The position numbers were made by a program, and so were the translations under genes. The notes beneath the pieces are model-generated. The model ran no database searches, had not been told where the DNA came from, and saw only the letters and a list, made by a program, of their open reading frames with translations. From Rubrobacter sp. (lineage in GTDB: Bacteria > Actinomycetota > Rubrobacteria > Rubrobacterales > Rubrobacteraceae): a DNA stretch of 40,432 bases. Where the stretch lies: positions 10,236 through 50,667 of the forward strand of contig JADDPU010000279.1 of the NCBI GenBank assembly GCA_016781725.1, read 5' to 3'. Below are positions 8,529-17,552 of this stretch, in pieces; position 1 is the first letter of the stretch, and every line of letters starts with the position of its first letter.

Positions 8529-9655
8529 GCTCTGATCTCCTTCTTCTCTGCTACGCCGAGTAGCCGCTCGGCAACCGCTCCTGCCGCCCCCGGGGTGGCC
8601 AGAGCGCCGATGCGTTCAGCGAGCCGCTCCCGTCGCGGGTCGTCGTTCAACAGCTCTTCGACGCGGCCCCGCAGGGCCACCGCGCCGACCTCGGAGTCCG
8701 CCATCAGCTCGGCGGCCCCCCTCTCGGTGAAGTAGCGGGCGTTGTGCGTCTGGTGGTCGCCCGTCGCGTGCGGGAAGGGGATGAGGATGGCCGCCCTCCC
8801 CGCCGCGGCGATGTCGAACAACGACCCGGCGCCGGCCCGGCTGACGACCACGCTCGCGGCGGCCAGGTAGCGCCAGATCTCGTCGACGTACTCGAGGATC
8901 ACGTGCCTCGGGTTCTCCGTCGAGAGCCGCGCGAAGTCGCGGCGCCCGGAGACCTGGATCACCGTATAAGAGGTCTGACCCCGGAACGCCTCCATCGCCG
9001 CGAGGTTTATCTTGAGCGCGCCGCCGCTCCCGCCGAAGATCAAGACCACCGGCGGCTCCACCCCAAGGGCCCGAATCGCCTCCTCGCGCGAGGCCCCGAA
9101 GGCCTCGGTTCTGGTCGGCATCCCTACCCACCGGGCCCGCCTCAAATGCCCCCCGGCCGCAGGAAACGTCACCAACGCCTCCTCCGTGAAGCGGCTCGCC
9201 AGCCGGTTGACCCTGCCCGGGACCGAGTTCTGCTCGTGCAAAAAGGTAGCCACCCCGAGCGTCCTCGCCGCAACCACGGCCGGCGCACTCGCATACCCCC
9301 CCACCCCCAGCACCGCCAGCGGCCGGAACCTCTGTATTATGCGTCTACAGGAGGCGATGGCGCGTAAGGAGAGGAGGCTTGCGCGGGCCTGGGCGAGGGG
9401 GTTTCCGGCGAGGCCTGTCAGGTTTAGGGGGTGGAGGGTGTAGCCGGCGCGGGGGACCAGGTCTCTCTCTATGCCGGTGAGGGATCCTATGAACTCGATA
9501 ACGGCCCCCCTTTCCTGCAGGTTATCCGCCACGCACAGGGCGGGGATGGCGTGCCCGCCCGTGCCGCCGCCGGCGATCAAGATCCGCGGTGGTGTTGGTG
9601 GCGACGTTCGCGGAGCCCCTGCTGGTGCGGGGTGTGATCTCTCTGGCTCTCTCAC
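8525..9655 (-). CDS. murG: Lipid II-forming glycosyltransferase MurG
   Basis: The 376-residue GT-B enzyme shows the glycine-rich N-terminal loop ILIAGGGTGGHAIPAL, FLHEQNSVPGRVN, VLIFGGSGGALKIN and the C-terminal sugar-nucleotide region VVSRAGAGSLFDIAAAGRA. It transfers GlcNAc from UDP-GlcNAc to lipid I at the cytosolic membrane face, giving lipid II. The GTG at 9653-9655 has GGAGG just upstream (spacing only 3-4) and gives a 24-residue Pro/Ser/Arg-rich lead before the first strand. This start lies inside ftsW, so the two genes overlap by 134 bases. A TTG inside the ILIAGG motif would shorten the overlap but cut into the fold. Confidence 0.94.
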   Translation of the reverse strand: MREPERSHPAPAGAPRTSPPTPPRILIAGGGTGGHAIPALCVADNLQERGAVIEFIGSLTGIERDLVPRAGYTLHPLNLTGLAGNPLAQARASLLSLRAIASCRRIIQRFRPLAVLGVGGYASAPAVVAARTLGVATFLHEQNSVPGRVNRLASRFTEEALVTFPAAGGHLRRARWVGMPTRTEAFGASREEAIRALGVEPPVVLIFGGSGGALKINLAAMEAFRGQTSYTVIQVSGRRDFARLSTENPRHVILEYVDEIWRYLAAASVVVSRAGAGSLFDIAAAGRAAILIPFPHATGDHQTHNARYFTERGAAELMADSEVGAVALRGRVEELLNDDPRRERLAERIGALATPGAAGAVAERLLGVAEKKEIRA

Positions 9656-10700
9656 TGTCCTCCGATATCCGGTAGAGGATGCCCACGGCGGCGAAGCATA
9701 CCAGGAGGCTCGAACCGCCGTGGCTCACGAACGGCAGCGTCATCCCGGTCAGCGGCAGGACGACCATGGCCGCCCCCACGTTAAAGACTGCCTGCACCGT
9801 GAGCACGGTGGTCAGCCCGGCGGCCACGCAGCGGGCCATCACCGAGGGGGCGCCGAGCGCGATCTTGAGCCCCGCAAGCGCTATGAACCCGAAGGCGGCT
9901 ATAACCCCGACCATGCCGAGCAGGCCCAGCTCCTCCCCGATCAGCGCGAAGATCATGTCCGTACCGATCTGCGGGACGTAGGGGCCTTGCCCACCAGCCC
10001 CCGCCCCGGCCCCGAAGAGCCCCCCCGCCTTTATCGCGGTCATGGACTGGACCACCTGGTAGCCCGAACCGTCAGCGACGGCCCAGGGATCCAGGAACGT
10101 CAGGAAGCGCTCGCGCCTGTAGGGGGCGAGCAGCATCACCACGACGAGTGCTGCAAAGGTCCCGATCCCCGACAGCACCAGGTCCCTCGTCCTGACCTCG
10201 GAGGCCCAAAGCGCACCGGCAACGCCGGCAAGCAAGACGACCGAGGTGCCGAAGTCCGGCTCGACGAGGACGAGGACGAAGAGCGCCCCGACCATCAGCA
10301 ACGGTTTTGGGGGCAGCCCGCACCCGCGGGGCAGGCGGCCGAGCGCGCAGCTCAAGACCAGCACGGCTGCGATCTTGGCGAACTCCGCCGGCTGCAGGCT
10401 TACGGGACCAACCACGAACCACCTCCTCGCCCCGCCGATCTCGGTCCCGATCCCCGGAACCAAAACCAGTATTAGGCTAAGGAGCACTACCACGTACAGC
10501 GCCGGCGCGTACCGCCGCCACACCGTGTAACGGACCCTGCTTGCTGCCGCGAAGACCACAAGCCCGGCCGCGAGGTGGACGAGCCGTTGGATCAAGAACC
10601 CTGTCCCGTGATACCGGTAGGTGGCCGAGTAGATCATGACCAGCCCGAGCAACGAGAGCCCCAGAGCTACGAGAAAAAGGTAGGCTCGCAGGCTGCTCAT
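9522..10700 (-). CDS. ftsW: Septal peptidoglycan polymerase FtsW (SEDS family)
   Basis: The 392-residue multi-pass membrane protein has the SEDS features MIYSATY in the first segment, GARRWFVVGPVSLQPAEFAKI, VEPDFGTS (with the conserved Asp of SEDS polymerases), GLFGAGAGAGGQGPYVPQIGTDMIFA and LPFVSHGGSSLL near the end. FtsW polymerises lipid II at the septum with its partner FtsI, encoded upstream. The ATG at 10698-10700 overlaps the murD TGA. The last 40 residues are a polar, Arg-rich cytosolic tail encoded by the stretch that overlaps murG. The tail may be unconstrained sequence resulting from the overlap. Confidence 0.95.
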   Translation of the reverse strand: MSSLRAYLFLVALGLSLLGLVMIYSATYRYHGTGFLIQRLVHLAAGLVVFAAASRVRYTVWRRYAPALYVVVLLSLILVLVPGIGTEIGGARRWFVVGPVSLQPAEFAKIAAVLVLSCALGRLPRGCGLPPKPLLMVGALFVLVLVEPDFGTSVVLLAGVAGALWASEVRTRDLVLSGIGTFAALVVVMLLAPYRRERFLTFLDPWAVADGSGYQVVQSMTAIKAGGLFGAGAGAGGQGPYVPQIGTDMIFALIGEELGLLGMVGVIAAFGFIALAGLKIALGAPSVMARCVAAGLTTVLTVQAVFNVGAAMVVLPLTGMTLPFVSHGGSSLLVCFAAVGILYRISEDSERAREITPRTSRGSANVATNTTADLDRRRRHGRARHPRPVRGG

Positions 10701-12028
10701 CTTCCCACCGACCCCCGCCCGCAGGCGAGCCCCCGTACCAGCCGGCCGAACGCTTCGCCCCGCTCGGCGTACCCGTCGAACTGGTCGAAGCTCGCGCACC
10801 CGGGAGAGAGCAGGACAACGTCCCCCGGCCTGGCGCGCGACCCGGCCTGCGCCACGGCCTCCGAGAGATCCCTGGCCCGGTAGACGATCCCTCCCCACCC
10901 TTCTCTCTCGAGAGAGGCGGCGATGCGCGGTCCCGCCTCGCCCTGGCACACCACCGCCCGGCACCCGCCGAGCAGGGGAAGCAACTCGGAGAAATCCGTG
11001 TCCTTCTCGGAACCGCCTAGGATGAGTACCACCGGCGACTCGAAGCTGCCAAGGGCCGCCACGACGGCCGCGGGGTTAGTAGCCTTGGAGTCGTCGACGT
11101 ACGTCACGCCCTCGCGCTCGACAACTACCTGCATCCGGTGCGACTTGAGCCCGTAAGCGAGCAGCCCAGCAACGATGCCTTCGGGCGCGGCGCCGAGCCT
11201 CTCCGCCGCCGCCGCCGCGAAGAGCGCGTTCTCGTGGTTGTGTAAGCCGGCGAAGCGCAACTCCCCAGCGTCTAGCAGGTGGGTACCGCGAAGCAGCAGA
11301 CTGCCGTCACGGATGGCGGTCTCGCCCTCGCCCACGACGAGCACCTCTGCGGCGAGGTCGGCGGCGGCGTTGCGCCCGATCGGGTCCCTGGCGCTCACCA
11401 GCGCGAGGTCATCCTCCCGCTGATCCTCGAAGACGCGGAGCTTGTCGGCTGCGTACTCCTCGAAGGAGGCGTGCCAGTTCAGGTGGTCTGGCCGCACGTT
11501 GAGTAGCGCAGCTATCTCGAAGCCTGGATGCCTCATGTAGTGGAGCTGAAACGAGGAGACCTCCAGGATCAGGATGCCGGCCCGGCGGACCTCCTCGAGG
11601 CATCCGGTCAGGGCTCTCCAGGAGTTGCCGGCCACGGCGTTCGGCACCCCCGAGGCGTCAAGGACCGCCCGCAGCATATCAACGACGGTGGTCTTGCCGT
11701 TCGTCCCGGTCACGGCAGCAACGCGCACTCCCGGTCCGAGCAGTTCCAGGCCGAGCGCGACCTCGGAGACCACGAGGATTCCGCGCTCGTGGGCGGCCCG
11801 TAGTACGGGGTCCAGGGGAGGCACGCCGGGGCTCACCACTACCCGGTCCGTGCCGCTCAGGACCTCGGGACCCGCCGCAAGGTCACCCTCGACTCCCAGT
11901 TCTGCCAGGGTCTCGCGCAGACGTTCGCCGTCATTTGCATCCGCCGCGCGCACCTCCTCGCCGCGCTCGATGAGGGCTCTGGTGGCCGCCACGCCCGATT
12001 CGCCGAGCCCGTATACCAGGGTCCTCAC
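10697..12028 (-). CDS. murD: UDP-N-acetylmuramoyl-L-alanine--D-glutamate ligase
   Basis: The 443-residue Mur ligase has an N-terminal Rossmann-like motif (VYGLGESGVAATRAL), the ATP loop GTNGKTTVVDML, a central LEVSSFQLHYM (MurD-typical SSFQL) and RPDHLNWHASFEEYAADK. VDDSKATNP and VILILGG follow in the C-terminal domain. The enzyme adds D-glutamate to UDP-MurNAc-L-Ala in the cytosol. It uses a GTG start at 12026-12028, four bases after mraY, and its stop overlaps the ftsW ATG. Length and motifs are normal. Confidence 0.96.
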   Translation of the reverse strand: MRTLVYGLGESGVAATRALIERGEEVRAADANDGERLRETLAELGVEGDLAAGPEVLSGTDRVVVSPGVPPLDPVLRAAHERGILVVSEVALGLELLGPGVRVAAVTGTNGKTTVVDMLRAVLDASGVPNAVAGNSWRALTGCLEEVRRAGILILEVSSFQLHYMRHPGFEIAALLNVRPDHLNWHASFEEYAADKLRVFEDQREDDLALVSARDPIGRNAAADLAAEVLVVGEGETAIRDGSLLLRGTHLLDAGELRFAGLHNHENALFAAAAAERLGAAPEGIVAGLLAYGLKSHRMQVVVEREGVTYVDDSKATNPAAVVAALGSFESPVVLILGGSEKDTDFSELLPLLGGCRAVVCQGEAGPRIAASLEREGWGGIVYRARDLSEAVAQAGSRARPGDVVLLSPGCASFDQFDGYAERGEAFGRLVRGLACGRGSVGR

Positions 12029-12032
12029 CGGT

Positions 12033-13028
12033 TCACCCTACCGCGTTGTAGAGGAAGATGTAGTACAGAAAGAACCCGAGGGCCGAGAACGCGGCCTGGG
12101 CGATCCAGAAGCGGACCACCACCTTGTTCTCCTCCCAGCCCACAAACTCGAAGTGGTGGTGGATCGGGGCCATCTTGAAGATCCGCCGTCCTGTGACCTT
12201 GAAGACGAGGACCTGGAGGATGACCGAGACCGCCTCGAGCACGAACAGGCCGCCGATCACGGGCAGGAGCAGCTCCGTCTTCGTGAGGACGGCGGCCGCG
12301 GCGAGGACGCCCCCGATCGCGAGCGAGCCCGTATCCCCCATGAAGATGTCGGCAGGGTGGGAGTTGTACCAGAGAAACCCGACGATGGCCCCGACCATCG
12401 CCCCGCAGATGAGCGCGACGTCGTACTGGCGCTCGAGGAAGGCTATCGCCGTGTAGACGACGAGGGCTATCGCCCCGGCCCCGGCCGCGAGCCCGTCTAG
12501 CCCATCCGTGAGGTTGACGGCGTTGGTGGTTCCGGCGATCACGAGCAGCAGGAACCCGGAGAAGAGCGCGACCCCCACGACCCCAGGCCCCAACACCAGG
12601 CTCAAATCGAAGTATGGTACGAGCACGGTCTGGGTGACGCCGACGTAGCGGACCGCGAGCACGTCTGCCAAAACCACAGCCAGGGTCAGCAGCAGGAACT
12701 TGTAGCGCGCGCTCAGGCCCTCGGGGCGCTTCTTGGAGATCTTCTGCCAGTCGTCGTAGAGCCCGATGCCCGCGACCACCGCTACCAGCAACAGGGTGGC
12801 TAGCGTCGCCGCGTTGAAACGGGCCACCACCACGAGGGCCCCAAGGAGCCCCATCAGCATCACTACCCCGCCCATCGTCGGGGTACCGGCCTTGATGAGG
12901 TGCGTCTGCGGCCCCTCCTCGCGCACGAACTGTCCGAACTTGCGCGATTGCAAGAACTCGATGAACGTCGACCCGAGCAACACGGTCACCATGAACGCTA
13001 CAGCAGCGGCGAGTACAACGCTAAACAA
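12033..13028 (-). CDS. mraY: Phospho-N-acetylmuramoyl-pentapeptide-transferase MraY
   Basis: The 331-residue protein has about ten membrane segments and the MraY catalytic motifs: GTPTMGG near residue 50, GLYDDWQKISKK (aspartate pair), NLTDGLDGLAAG, FMGDTGSLAIGG and PIHHHFEFVGW. It moves phospho-MurNAc-pentapeptide from UDP to undecaprenyl phosphate, making lipid I in the membrane. The TTG start at 13026-13028 overlaps the end of murF by 8 bases. It lies between murF and murD as in most dcw clusters. Confidence 0.96.
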   Translation of the reverse strand: MFSVVLAAAVAFMVTVLLGSTFIEFLQSRKFGQFVREEGPQTHLIKAGTPTMGGVVMLMGLLGALVVVARFNAATLATLLLVAVVAGIGLYDDWQKISKKRPEGLSARYKFLLLTLAVVLADVLAVRYVGVTQTVLVPYFDLSLVLGPGVVGVALFSGFLLLVIAGTTNAVNLTDGLDGLAAGAGAIALVVYTAIAFLERQYDVALICGAMVGAIVGFLWYNSHPADIFMGDTGSLAIGGVLAAAAVLTKTELLLPVIGGLFVLEAVSVILQVLVFKVTGRRIFKMAPIHHHFEFVGWEENKVVVRFWIAQAAFSALGFFLYYIFLYNAVG

Positions 13029-14403
13029 GAGCTAAACTCTCCCTCAACTTGCGGGTCAGAATGTCTAGCCCTACGCCCCTCGAACCTTTGACGATCAGGT
13101 AATCGCCAGGTCGCAGCTCTTCACGCATCCTCGACGCCGCGTCGGCGGCGTCTGGGTAGTAGAGGGTTCTGCCCGAGAACGTCTCGGCGTACCAGCGCGC
13201 CTCGTCCCCCACGCAGACCAGCACGCTCACGCCGAGCTCGTTGGCGAGCTCGCCGATCTCGCGGTGGTAGGCGCGGGCCGCCGGTCCCAGCTCGAGCATA
13301 CCTCCGAGCACGACGACCAGGCGCCGCCCTTGGCGCCTCGCGCTCTCAGCCGCGTAGCGCAGCACGGCGGCCATCGAGGACGGGGAGGCCGCGTTGTAGG
13401 AGTCGTCGTAGACGAGGACGTCGTCGCGCAGGCGGTAGACGTCCCCGCGCATCCCGGACCGCTTGAGACGCGCGACACCCCGCGCCGCCTCATCGAGGTC
13501 GAGGCCGAGCGTTACGGCCCCGCCGATCGCCGCAAGCAGGGGCTCGACCAGATGCGTGCCGAAGACCGGAGAGCGAACCTCCGCGGCTTGTCCTTCCAGG
13601 TGGGCCACAAAGCGCAAGCCCTCATCGTCTTCGGCGAAGTCCGAGGCCCAAAGATCAGAGCCCTCCCCGGCCCTGGCGGAGAAGACGAGGCGGCGTCCGA
13701 GCTGCCTACCCGGAGCGATAGCGGCCTCGGGGACCCCGGCGGGCGAGACGAACGAGCCGTCGCCGGGCAGAGAGGCGGCGAGCTCGCCCTTCGTGGCGGC
13801 GATCGCCTCGAGGCTGCCGAAGGATTCCAGGTGGGCCGGGGCTATGGCGGTCAGGATCCCTACCCTCGGGGGCGCGATGCCGCACAGGTGCTCGATGTCT
13901 CCGGCGTGGGTTGCCCCCATCTCCAGGACCAGGACCTCGGTGCGCGGGTCGGCCGCCAGGACCGTGAGGGGGAGGCCGATCTCGTTGTTGAAGTTCCCTG
14001 CGGTAGCCGAGACCCGCTTGCCGGCGTGGCGCAGTATGGTAGCCAGCGCGTCCTTGGTGGTGGTCTTGCCGACCGTACCCGTGATGCCGACCACTGTCGG
14101 GGAGGGAACGTCCTCGCGCAGGAGCGTCCAGCGCGCCAGCCGCTGCAGCGCCCCGAGAGGGTCTTCCACGACGAGGGTGGGTACGTCGAGCCGGCGGGTG
14201 GCCACGGTCGCGACCGCGCCCCGCAGGTGCGCCTCGGGGGCGAAATCCGTCCCTTCAGTCCGTCCGCGGAGCGCGAAAAAGAGCTCCCCCTCCCGCACGG
14301 TGCGCGAGTCGGTGCTCGCCCCCAGCACCGACCTCGTCCCTCGACCTTCGGGCGTATCGGCCCCCAGAGCCCGCGCCACCTCTTCGAGGGTAGCAGGCCT
14401 CAC
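13021..14403 (-). CDS. murF: UDP-MurNAc-tripeptide--D-alanyl-D-alanine ligase
   Basis: The 460-residue Mur ligase shows the MurF N-terminal region (LGASTDSRTVREGELFFALRG), the ATP loop GITGTVGKTTTKDAL, NFNNEIGLPLTVL, VLEMGATHAGDIEHL and YDDSYNAASPSSM. It adds D-Ala-D-Ala to complete the UDP-MurNAc pentapeptide in the cytosol. The GTG start at 14401-14403 overlaps the ftsI stop. murE, which acts just before MurF and usually lies between ftsI and murF, is absent. The 4-base ftsI-murF overlap leaves no room for a remnant. Confidence 0.96.
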   Translation of the reverse strand: MRPATLEEVARALGADTPEGRGTRSVLGASTDSRTVREGELFFALRGRTEGTDFAPEAHLRGAVATVATRRLDVPTLVVEDPLGALQRLARWTLLREDVPSPTVVGITGTVGKTTTKDALATILRHAGKRVSATAGNFNNEIGLPLTVLAADPRTEVLVLEMGATHAGDIEHLCGIAPPRVGILTAIAPAHLESFGSLEAIAATKGELAASLPGDGSFVSPAGVPEAAIAPGRQLGRRLVFSARAGEGSDLWASDFAEDDEGLRFVAHLEGQAAEVRSPVFGTHLVEPLLAAIGGAVTLGLDLDEAARGVARLKRSGMRGDVYRLRDDVLVYDDSYNAASPSSMAAVLRYAAESARRQGRRLVVVLGGMLELGPAARAYHREIGELANELGVSVLVCVGDEARWYAETFSGRTLYYPDAADAASRMREELRPGDYLIVKGSRGVGLDILTRKLRESLALV

Positions 14404-16247
14404 CGGGCCACCTCCGCCGAAGGTCCGCGGTCAGGGGGGACGTTGAAGTAGCCTAAAGTAAAGCTCATAACCTCGCGGAAGGCGGGGACGGCGACCAGCT
14501 CGCCCCAGTAGGAGGTCTCTGGCTCGTCGACGGCTATGAGGATCACGTACTCGGGGTCGGTGGCCGGGGCGAAGCCTATAAAGGAGGCCACGTACTCGTC
14601 GCCGTAGGTGCCTATCTCGGGATCCACTTTCTGGGAGGTCCCGGTCTTGCCGGCCACCGTGTAACCGGGTATTTGGGCAAGGTGGCCCGACCCTTCGTCG
14701 ACGACGCCCTGCAACATCCCGCGTACTATAGCCGAGGTCTTCTCGCTTATCACCCGGGGCCCTTGGGCCGCGGGGGCCGCCTGCTGCGTTACGTGAGGGG
14801 TGATCCTCCGTCCCCCGTTGACGAGGGCTGCGTAGCCTGAGACGAGCTGCAAGGGGGTGACAGTGAGCCCCTGTCCTATGGGAATGTTGCCGATGGAGAC
14901 CCCGCTCCAGTCCTCGTAGGCAGGAACTATTCCGAAATCCTCCCCCCACAGGTCGACGCCGGTGGCCTCACCGAAGCCGAAGTCGCGGATGTAGTCGTAA
15001 AGCTCGCTACCGCCGAGGGCCTGGGCTACCTGGATGGCCCCGACGTTGCTCGACTCCCTCAAGACGTCGGCGGGGGCCATCACCTTGGTGGGGTGCGGCC
15101 GGGAGTCGTGGATCACGTGGTCGGCCACGGCCATGTGGTCGGGCACGACGAAGGTGCTCGCGGGGGTGACGGCCCCCTCCTCCAGCGCCGCCGCCACCGT
15201 GAAGGCCTTGAAGGTCGACCCGGGCTCGTAGGGGTCGGTGAGAACCCGGTCGCGCTGGGCCTCTGCGGGTGCCTCGGCGAACCGGTTGTTGTCGTAGCCC
15301 GGCGTGTTGGCGAGGGCCACGACGGCCCCGTCGTCCGCGCGCATGACGAGGCCGACGGCGCTCTTGGCGCGGTGCTTCTCCACCGCCGCCGCAAGCGCTT
15401 TCTCGAGCTCCTGCTGCACCGCGCTGTCCAGGGTCAGGGTCACGTCCTGGCCGCTCTTGAGCTTTTTGTCGTAGCGGTCCTCTACGCCGCCGAACGCCTC
15501 TCCGTAGTCCCCCTGGTACCCGGTGAGCTGGCTAGCGAGGGAGCCGTCGGGATAGACCCTCACGGTGTCCTCGGCAGTCGAGATGCCGGCGATGCCGAGA
15601 TCCTCGACCCTCTGCGCGGTCTCCGGGGTAACGTCCACCGAGACCACGCTGTAACCCCCGGGTTGGCCGCTGGCGTCCTGCCTGGTGAGGGCCGCCCTAA
15701 GCTCCGCCTCGCCCTGACCGGTCTCGGGACCGAGCACCCCGGCAAGCTCCCTCGCGGCGGCCCGGGGGTCCTGGATCTGGTAGGGGGTAGCGATGATGCG
15801 GGCGGCCTCGAGGCTCGTCGCGAGCTTCCGGCCGTCGGCGCTGATGATGCTGCCGCGCAGCACCGGCTTCGGGGTCGAGACTATTTCCCCGACTTGCTCG
15901 GCGGCGAAGGCCTGGTATCTCTCGTCGTCGGTGAGGCTTATATGCACGGCCCGCCCGCCGAGGAGCAGTCCCGTCATCGCGAACACGGCTGCCACCATCC
16001 GTAGCCTCCTGTACCCGACGGTCCGGCTCTCGCCGCCCGTAGACGAGCCGCGAGGGCCTCCCGCGGTGCCGCCGGTGCGTCTCCCGGCAGGGAGGGGAAT
16101 GACCCGGGCACCGGCGACCCTACCGTCGCCGGCCCGGGTGCCAACGGGAGTCTTGGTACCGCGGGCGCCCTTTACCTTCCCGGCCCTGGGCCGGTCAACG
16201 CTGCCGCGGTTCTCGCCCCCTCTCTTCTCCCCAGCTCTGTGTCCCAT
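14400..16247 (-). CDS. ftsI: Septal penicillin-binding protein (FtsI/PBP2B-type transpeptidase)
   Basis: The 615-residue class B PBP has a long basic Gly/Arg-rich cytosolic N-terminus (about 85 residues) and one membrane segment (about 86-104). A dimerisation domain containing RGSIISADGR comes next, then the transpeptidase domain. Its catalytic motifs are all present: EPGSTFKAFT (SxxK serine), RESSNVGAI (SxN) and AGKTGTSQK (KTG). The enzyme cross-links septal peptidoglycan outside the membrane and works with FtsW. I see no PASTA repeats. The start ATG overlaps the ftsL end by 53 bases. Confidence 0.95.
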   Translation of the reverse strand: MGHRAGEKRGGENRGSVDRPRAGKVKGARGTKTPVGTRAGDGRVAGARVIPLPAGRRTGGTAGGPRGSSTGGESRTVGYRRLRMVAAVFAMTGLLLGGRAVHISLTDDERYQAFAAEQVGEIVSTPKPVLRGSIISADGRKLATSLEAARIIATPYQIQDPRAAARELAGVLGPETGQGEAELRAALTRQDASGQPGGYSVVSVDVTPETAQRVEDLGIAGISTAEDTVRVYPDGSLASQLTGYQGDYGEAFGGVEDRYDKKLKSGQDVTLTLDSAVQQELEKALAAAVEKHRAKSAVGLVMRADDGAVVALANTPGYDNNRFAEAPAEAQRDRVLTDPYEPGSTFKAFTVAAALEEGAVTPASTFVVPDHMAVADHVIHDSRPHPTKVMAPADVLRESSNVGAIQVAQALGGSELYDYIRDFGFGEATGVDLWGEDFGIVPAYEDWSGVSIGNIPIGQGLTVTPLQLVSGYAALVNGGRRITPHVTQQAAPAAQGPRVISEKTSAIVRGMLQGVVDEGSGHLAQIPGYTVAGKTGTSQKVDPEIGTYGDEYVASFIGFAPATDPEYVILIAVDEPETSYWGELVAVPAFREVMSFTLGYFNVPPDRGPSAEVAR

Positions 16248-16617
16248 CCTCCCCTTCTCTCCCGTAGACTCTCAGGTCGCCGCTGCCGGGATCCCGCATC
16301 CCCAGCGTCTCCGCCGCGAGCGGTCGGATCCGCCCGGGCCTCGACAGTTCCGCGACCCGAACCTCGAGCCTCTGCCCTTCCGCCCTCACCCGGTCGAGGT
16401 CGTCTTCCAGTTCGGCGACCCTCCCGTCGAGGTCGGCGGCGACCGTGTGCAAGTAGACGCTCCCCAGCATCAACAGCACCGGCACCACCACTAGCACTGC
16501 AAAGCGACGCCTTCGCCCCACCGCGTCCAGCGGCCTCCGGTCCGGGGCCCGCTTGCGTACGGGCCGCGCGGGCTCCGTCGGGAGCGCGGCCCGGTACCTG
16601 CGGTTCGGCGCGGCCAT
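16195..16617 (-). CDS. ftsL: FtsL-like divisome protein
   Basis: The 140-residue bitopic protein has a basic cytosolic N-terminus (about 40 residues rich in Arg and Pro), a single membrane segment (FAVLVVVPVLLMLGSVYLH) and a coiled-coil segment (VAELEDDLDRVRAEGQRLEVRVAELSRP split by ordinary heptads). A short tail with AAETLGMRDP follows, as in septum-formation-initiator/FtsL proteins. It would pair with FtsQ and activate FtsW-FtsI. Sequence conservation is low in this family. The call rests on size, topology and position between rsmH and ftsI. The ATG overlaps the rsmH TGA by one base (TGATG). Confidence 0.85.
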   Translation of the reverse strand: MAAPNRRYRAALPTEPARPVRKRAPDRRPLDAVGRRRRFAVLVVVPVLLMLGSVYLHTVAADLDGRVAELEDDLDRVRAEGQRLEVRVAELSRPGRIRPLAAETLGMRDPGSGDLRVYGREGEDGTQSWGEERGREPRQR

Positions 16618-17552
16618 CAGCCGCCGTCCTCGGGCGGCTCGGCGGTTTTTATCGCCGAGCGAAGCCGGGCCGAGGCGCTGCGCGGGTTCTCCTCCAGCTC
16701 CCGTTTGGAGGGTTTCTGGACGATACCCCGGCGAAAGACCGGACGCGCCCCGCACACGCAGACCGGAAGCTCCGGCGGACAGACGCAGCGCCCCTCCCGC
16801 CCCGAGATAAAGCGCTTTACGAGGCGATCCTCGCCAGAGTGGAACGTGATCGCCACGAGCCTCCCGCCCGGAGAGAGGAGGCGCTCCGACGCTTCGAGCG
16901 CACGCCCGAGCCCGCCCAGCTCGTCGTTGACGCGGACCCGCACTGCCTGGAAGACCCTCTTGGCCGGGTTCCCGCCCCTCTCCTTCCACCCGACCGCGGC
17001 GCGCACGGCGTCGTAGAGATCGGTAGTAACCCGCAGCGGCCTTCGCCGCACTACCTCGCGCGCGACGCGCCGGGCCTCCCCGCGCGGCACGTCCCCGTAC
17101 TCGGAGAGCACCAGGGCCAACTCGCCGGCGTCGACCGTGTTCAAGAACTCCGCCGCTGAGTAACCCGAGCTCGTGTCCATCCGCATATCCAGCGGACCCT
17201 CCCTGACATAGGAGAACCCGCGCCCGGGCTCGTCGATCTGAAAACTGGAGAGCCCCAGATCGAACAGGATGGCGTCCACGCGCCGCCCCTCATCGGCCAT
17301 CGCCCGCAAAACCAGGTCGTAGGCCCCGGAGACGAAGTCGAAGCGCGGGTCCCGCAAGAACTCCGACGTCCGCCCCGCAGCCTCGGGATCCCGGTCGACG
17401 GCCACGAGCCTGCCGCCGTCTCCGAGCTTCTCCAGTATGCCCCTTGCATGCCCCCCGCCCCCGAACGTGGCGTCGACTACCACATCCTCCGGTCCGAGGT
17501 CGAGGGCGGCCAGGGTCTCCTGCAACATGACGGGGAGGTGCTCGGTGGCCAT
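16617..17552 (-). CDS. rsmH: 16S rRNA (cytosine-1402-N4)-methyltransferase
   Basis: The 311-residue protein begins HLPVMLQETLAAL, has the SAM-binding motif VVDATFGGGGHARGIL, LFDLGLSSFQID, RGFSYVREGPLDMRMD and ITFHSGEDRLVK, all typical of RsmH/MraW. It methylates N4 of C1402 in the small-subunit rRNA decoding centre. The ATG at 17550-17552 overlaps the mraZ TGA (TGATG). A longer frame reading upstream would lie inside mraZ. rsmH after mraZ is the standard start of the dcw cluster. Confidence 0.96.
   Translation of the reverse strand: MATEHLPVMLQETLAALDLGPEDVVVDATFGGGGHARGILEKLGDGGRLVAVDRDPEAAGRTSEFLRDPRFDFVSGAYDLVLRAMADEGRRVDAILFDLGLSSFQIDEPGRGFSYVREGPLDMRMDTSSGYSAAEFLNTVDAGELALVLSEYGDVPRGEARRVAREVVRRRPLRVTTDLYDAVRAAVGWKERGGNPAKRVFQAVRVRVNDELGGLGRALEASERLLSPGGRLVAITFHSGEDRLVKRFISGREGRCVCPPELPVCVCGARPVFRRGIVQKPSKRELEENPRSASARLRSAIKTAEPPEDGG

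Noticed and set aside
7269..8735. Long plus-strand open frame antisense to murC/murG
   Set aside because: Same effect; the minus-strand genes have complete catalytic motifs and the antisense product has none.
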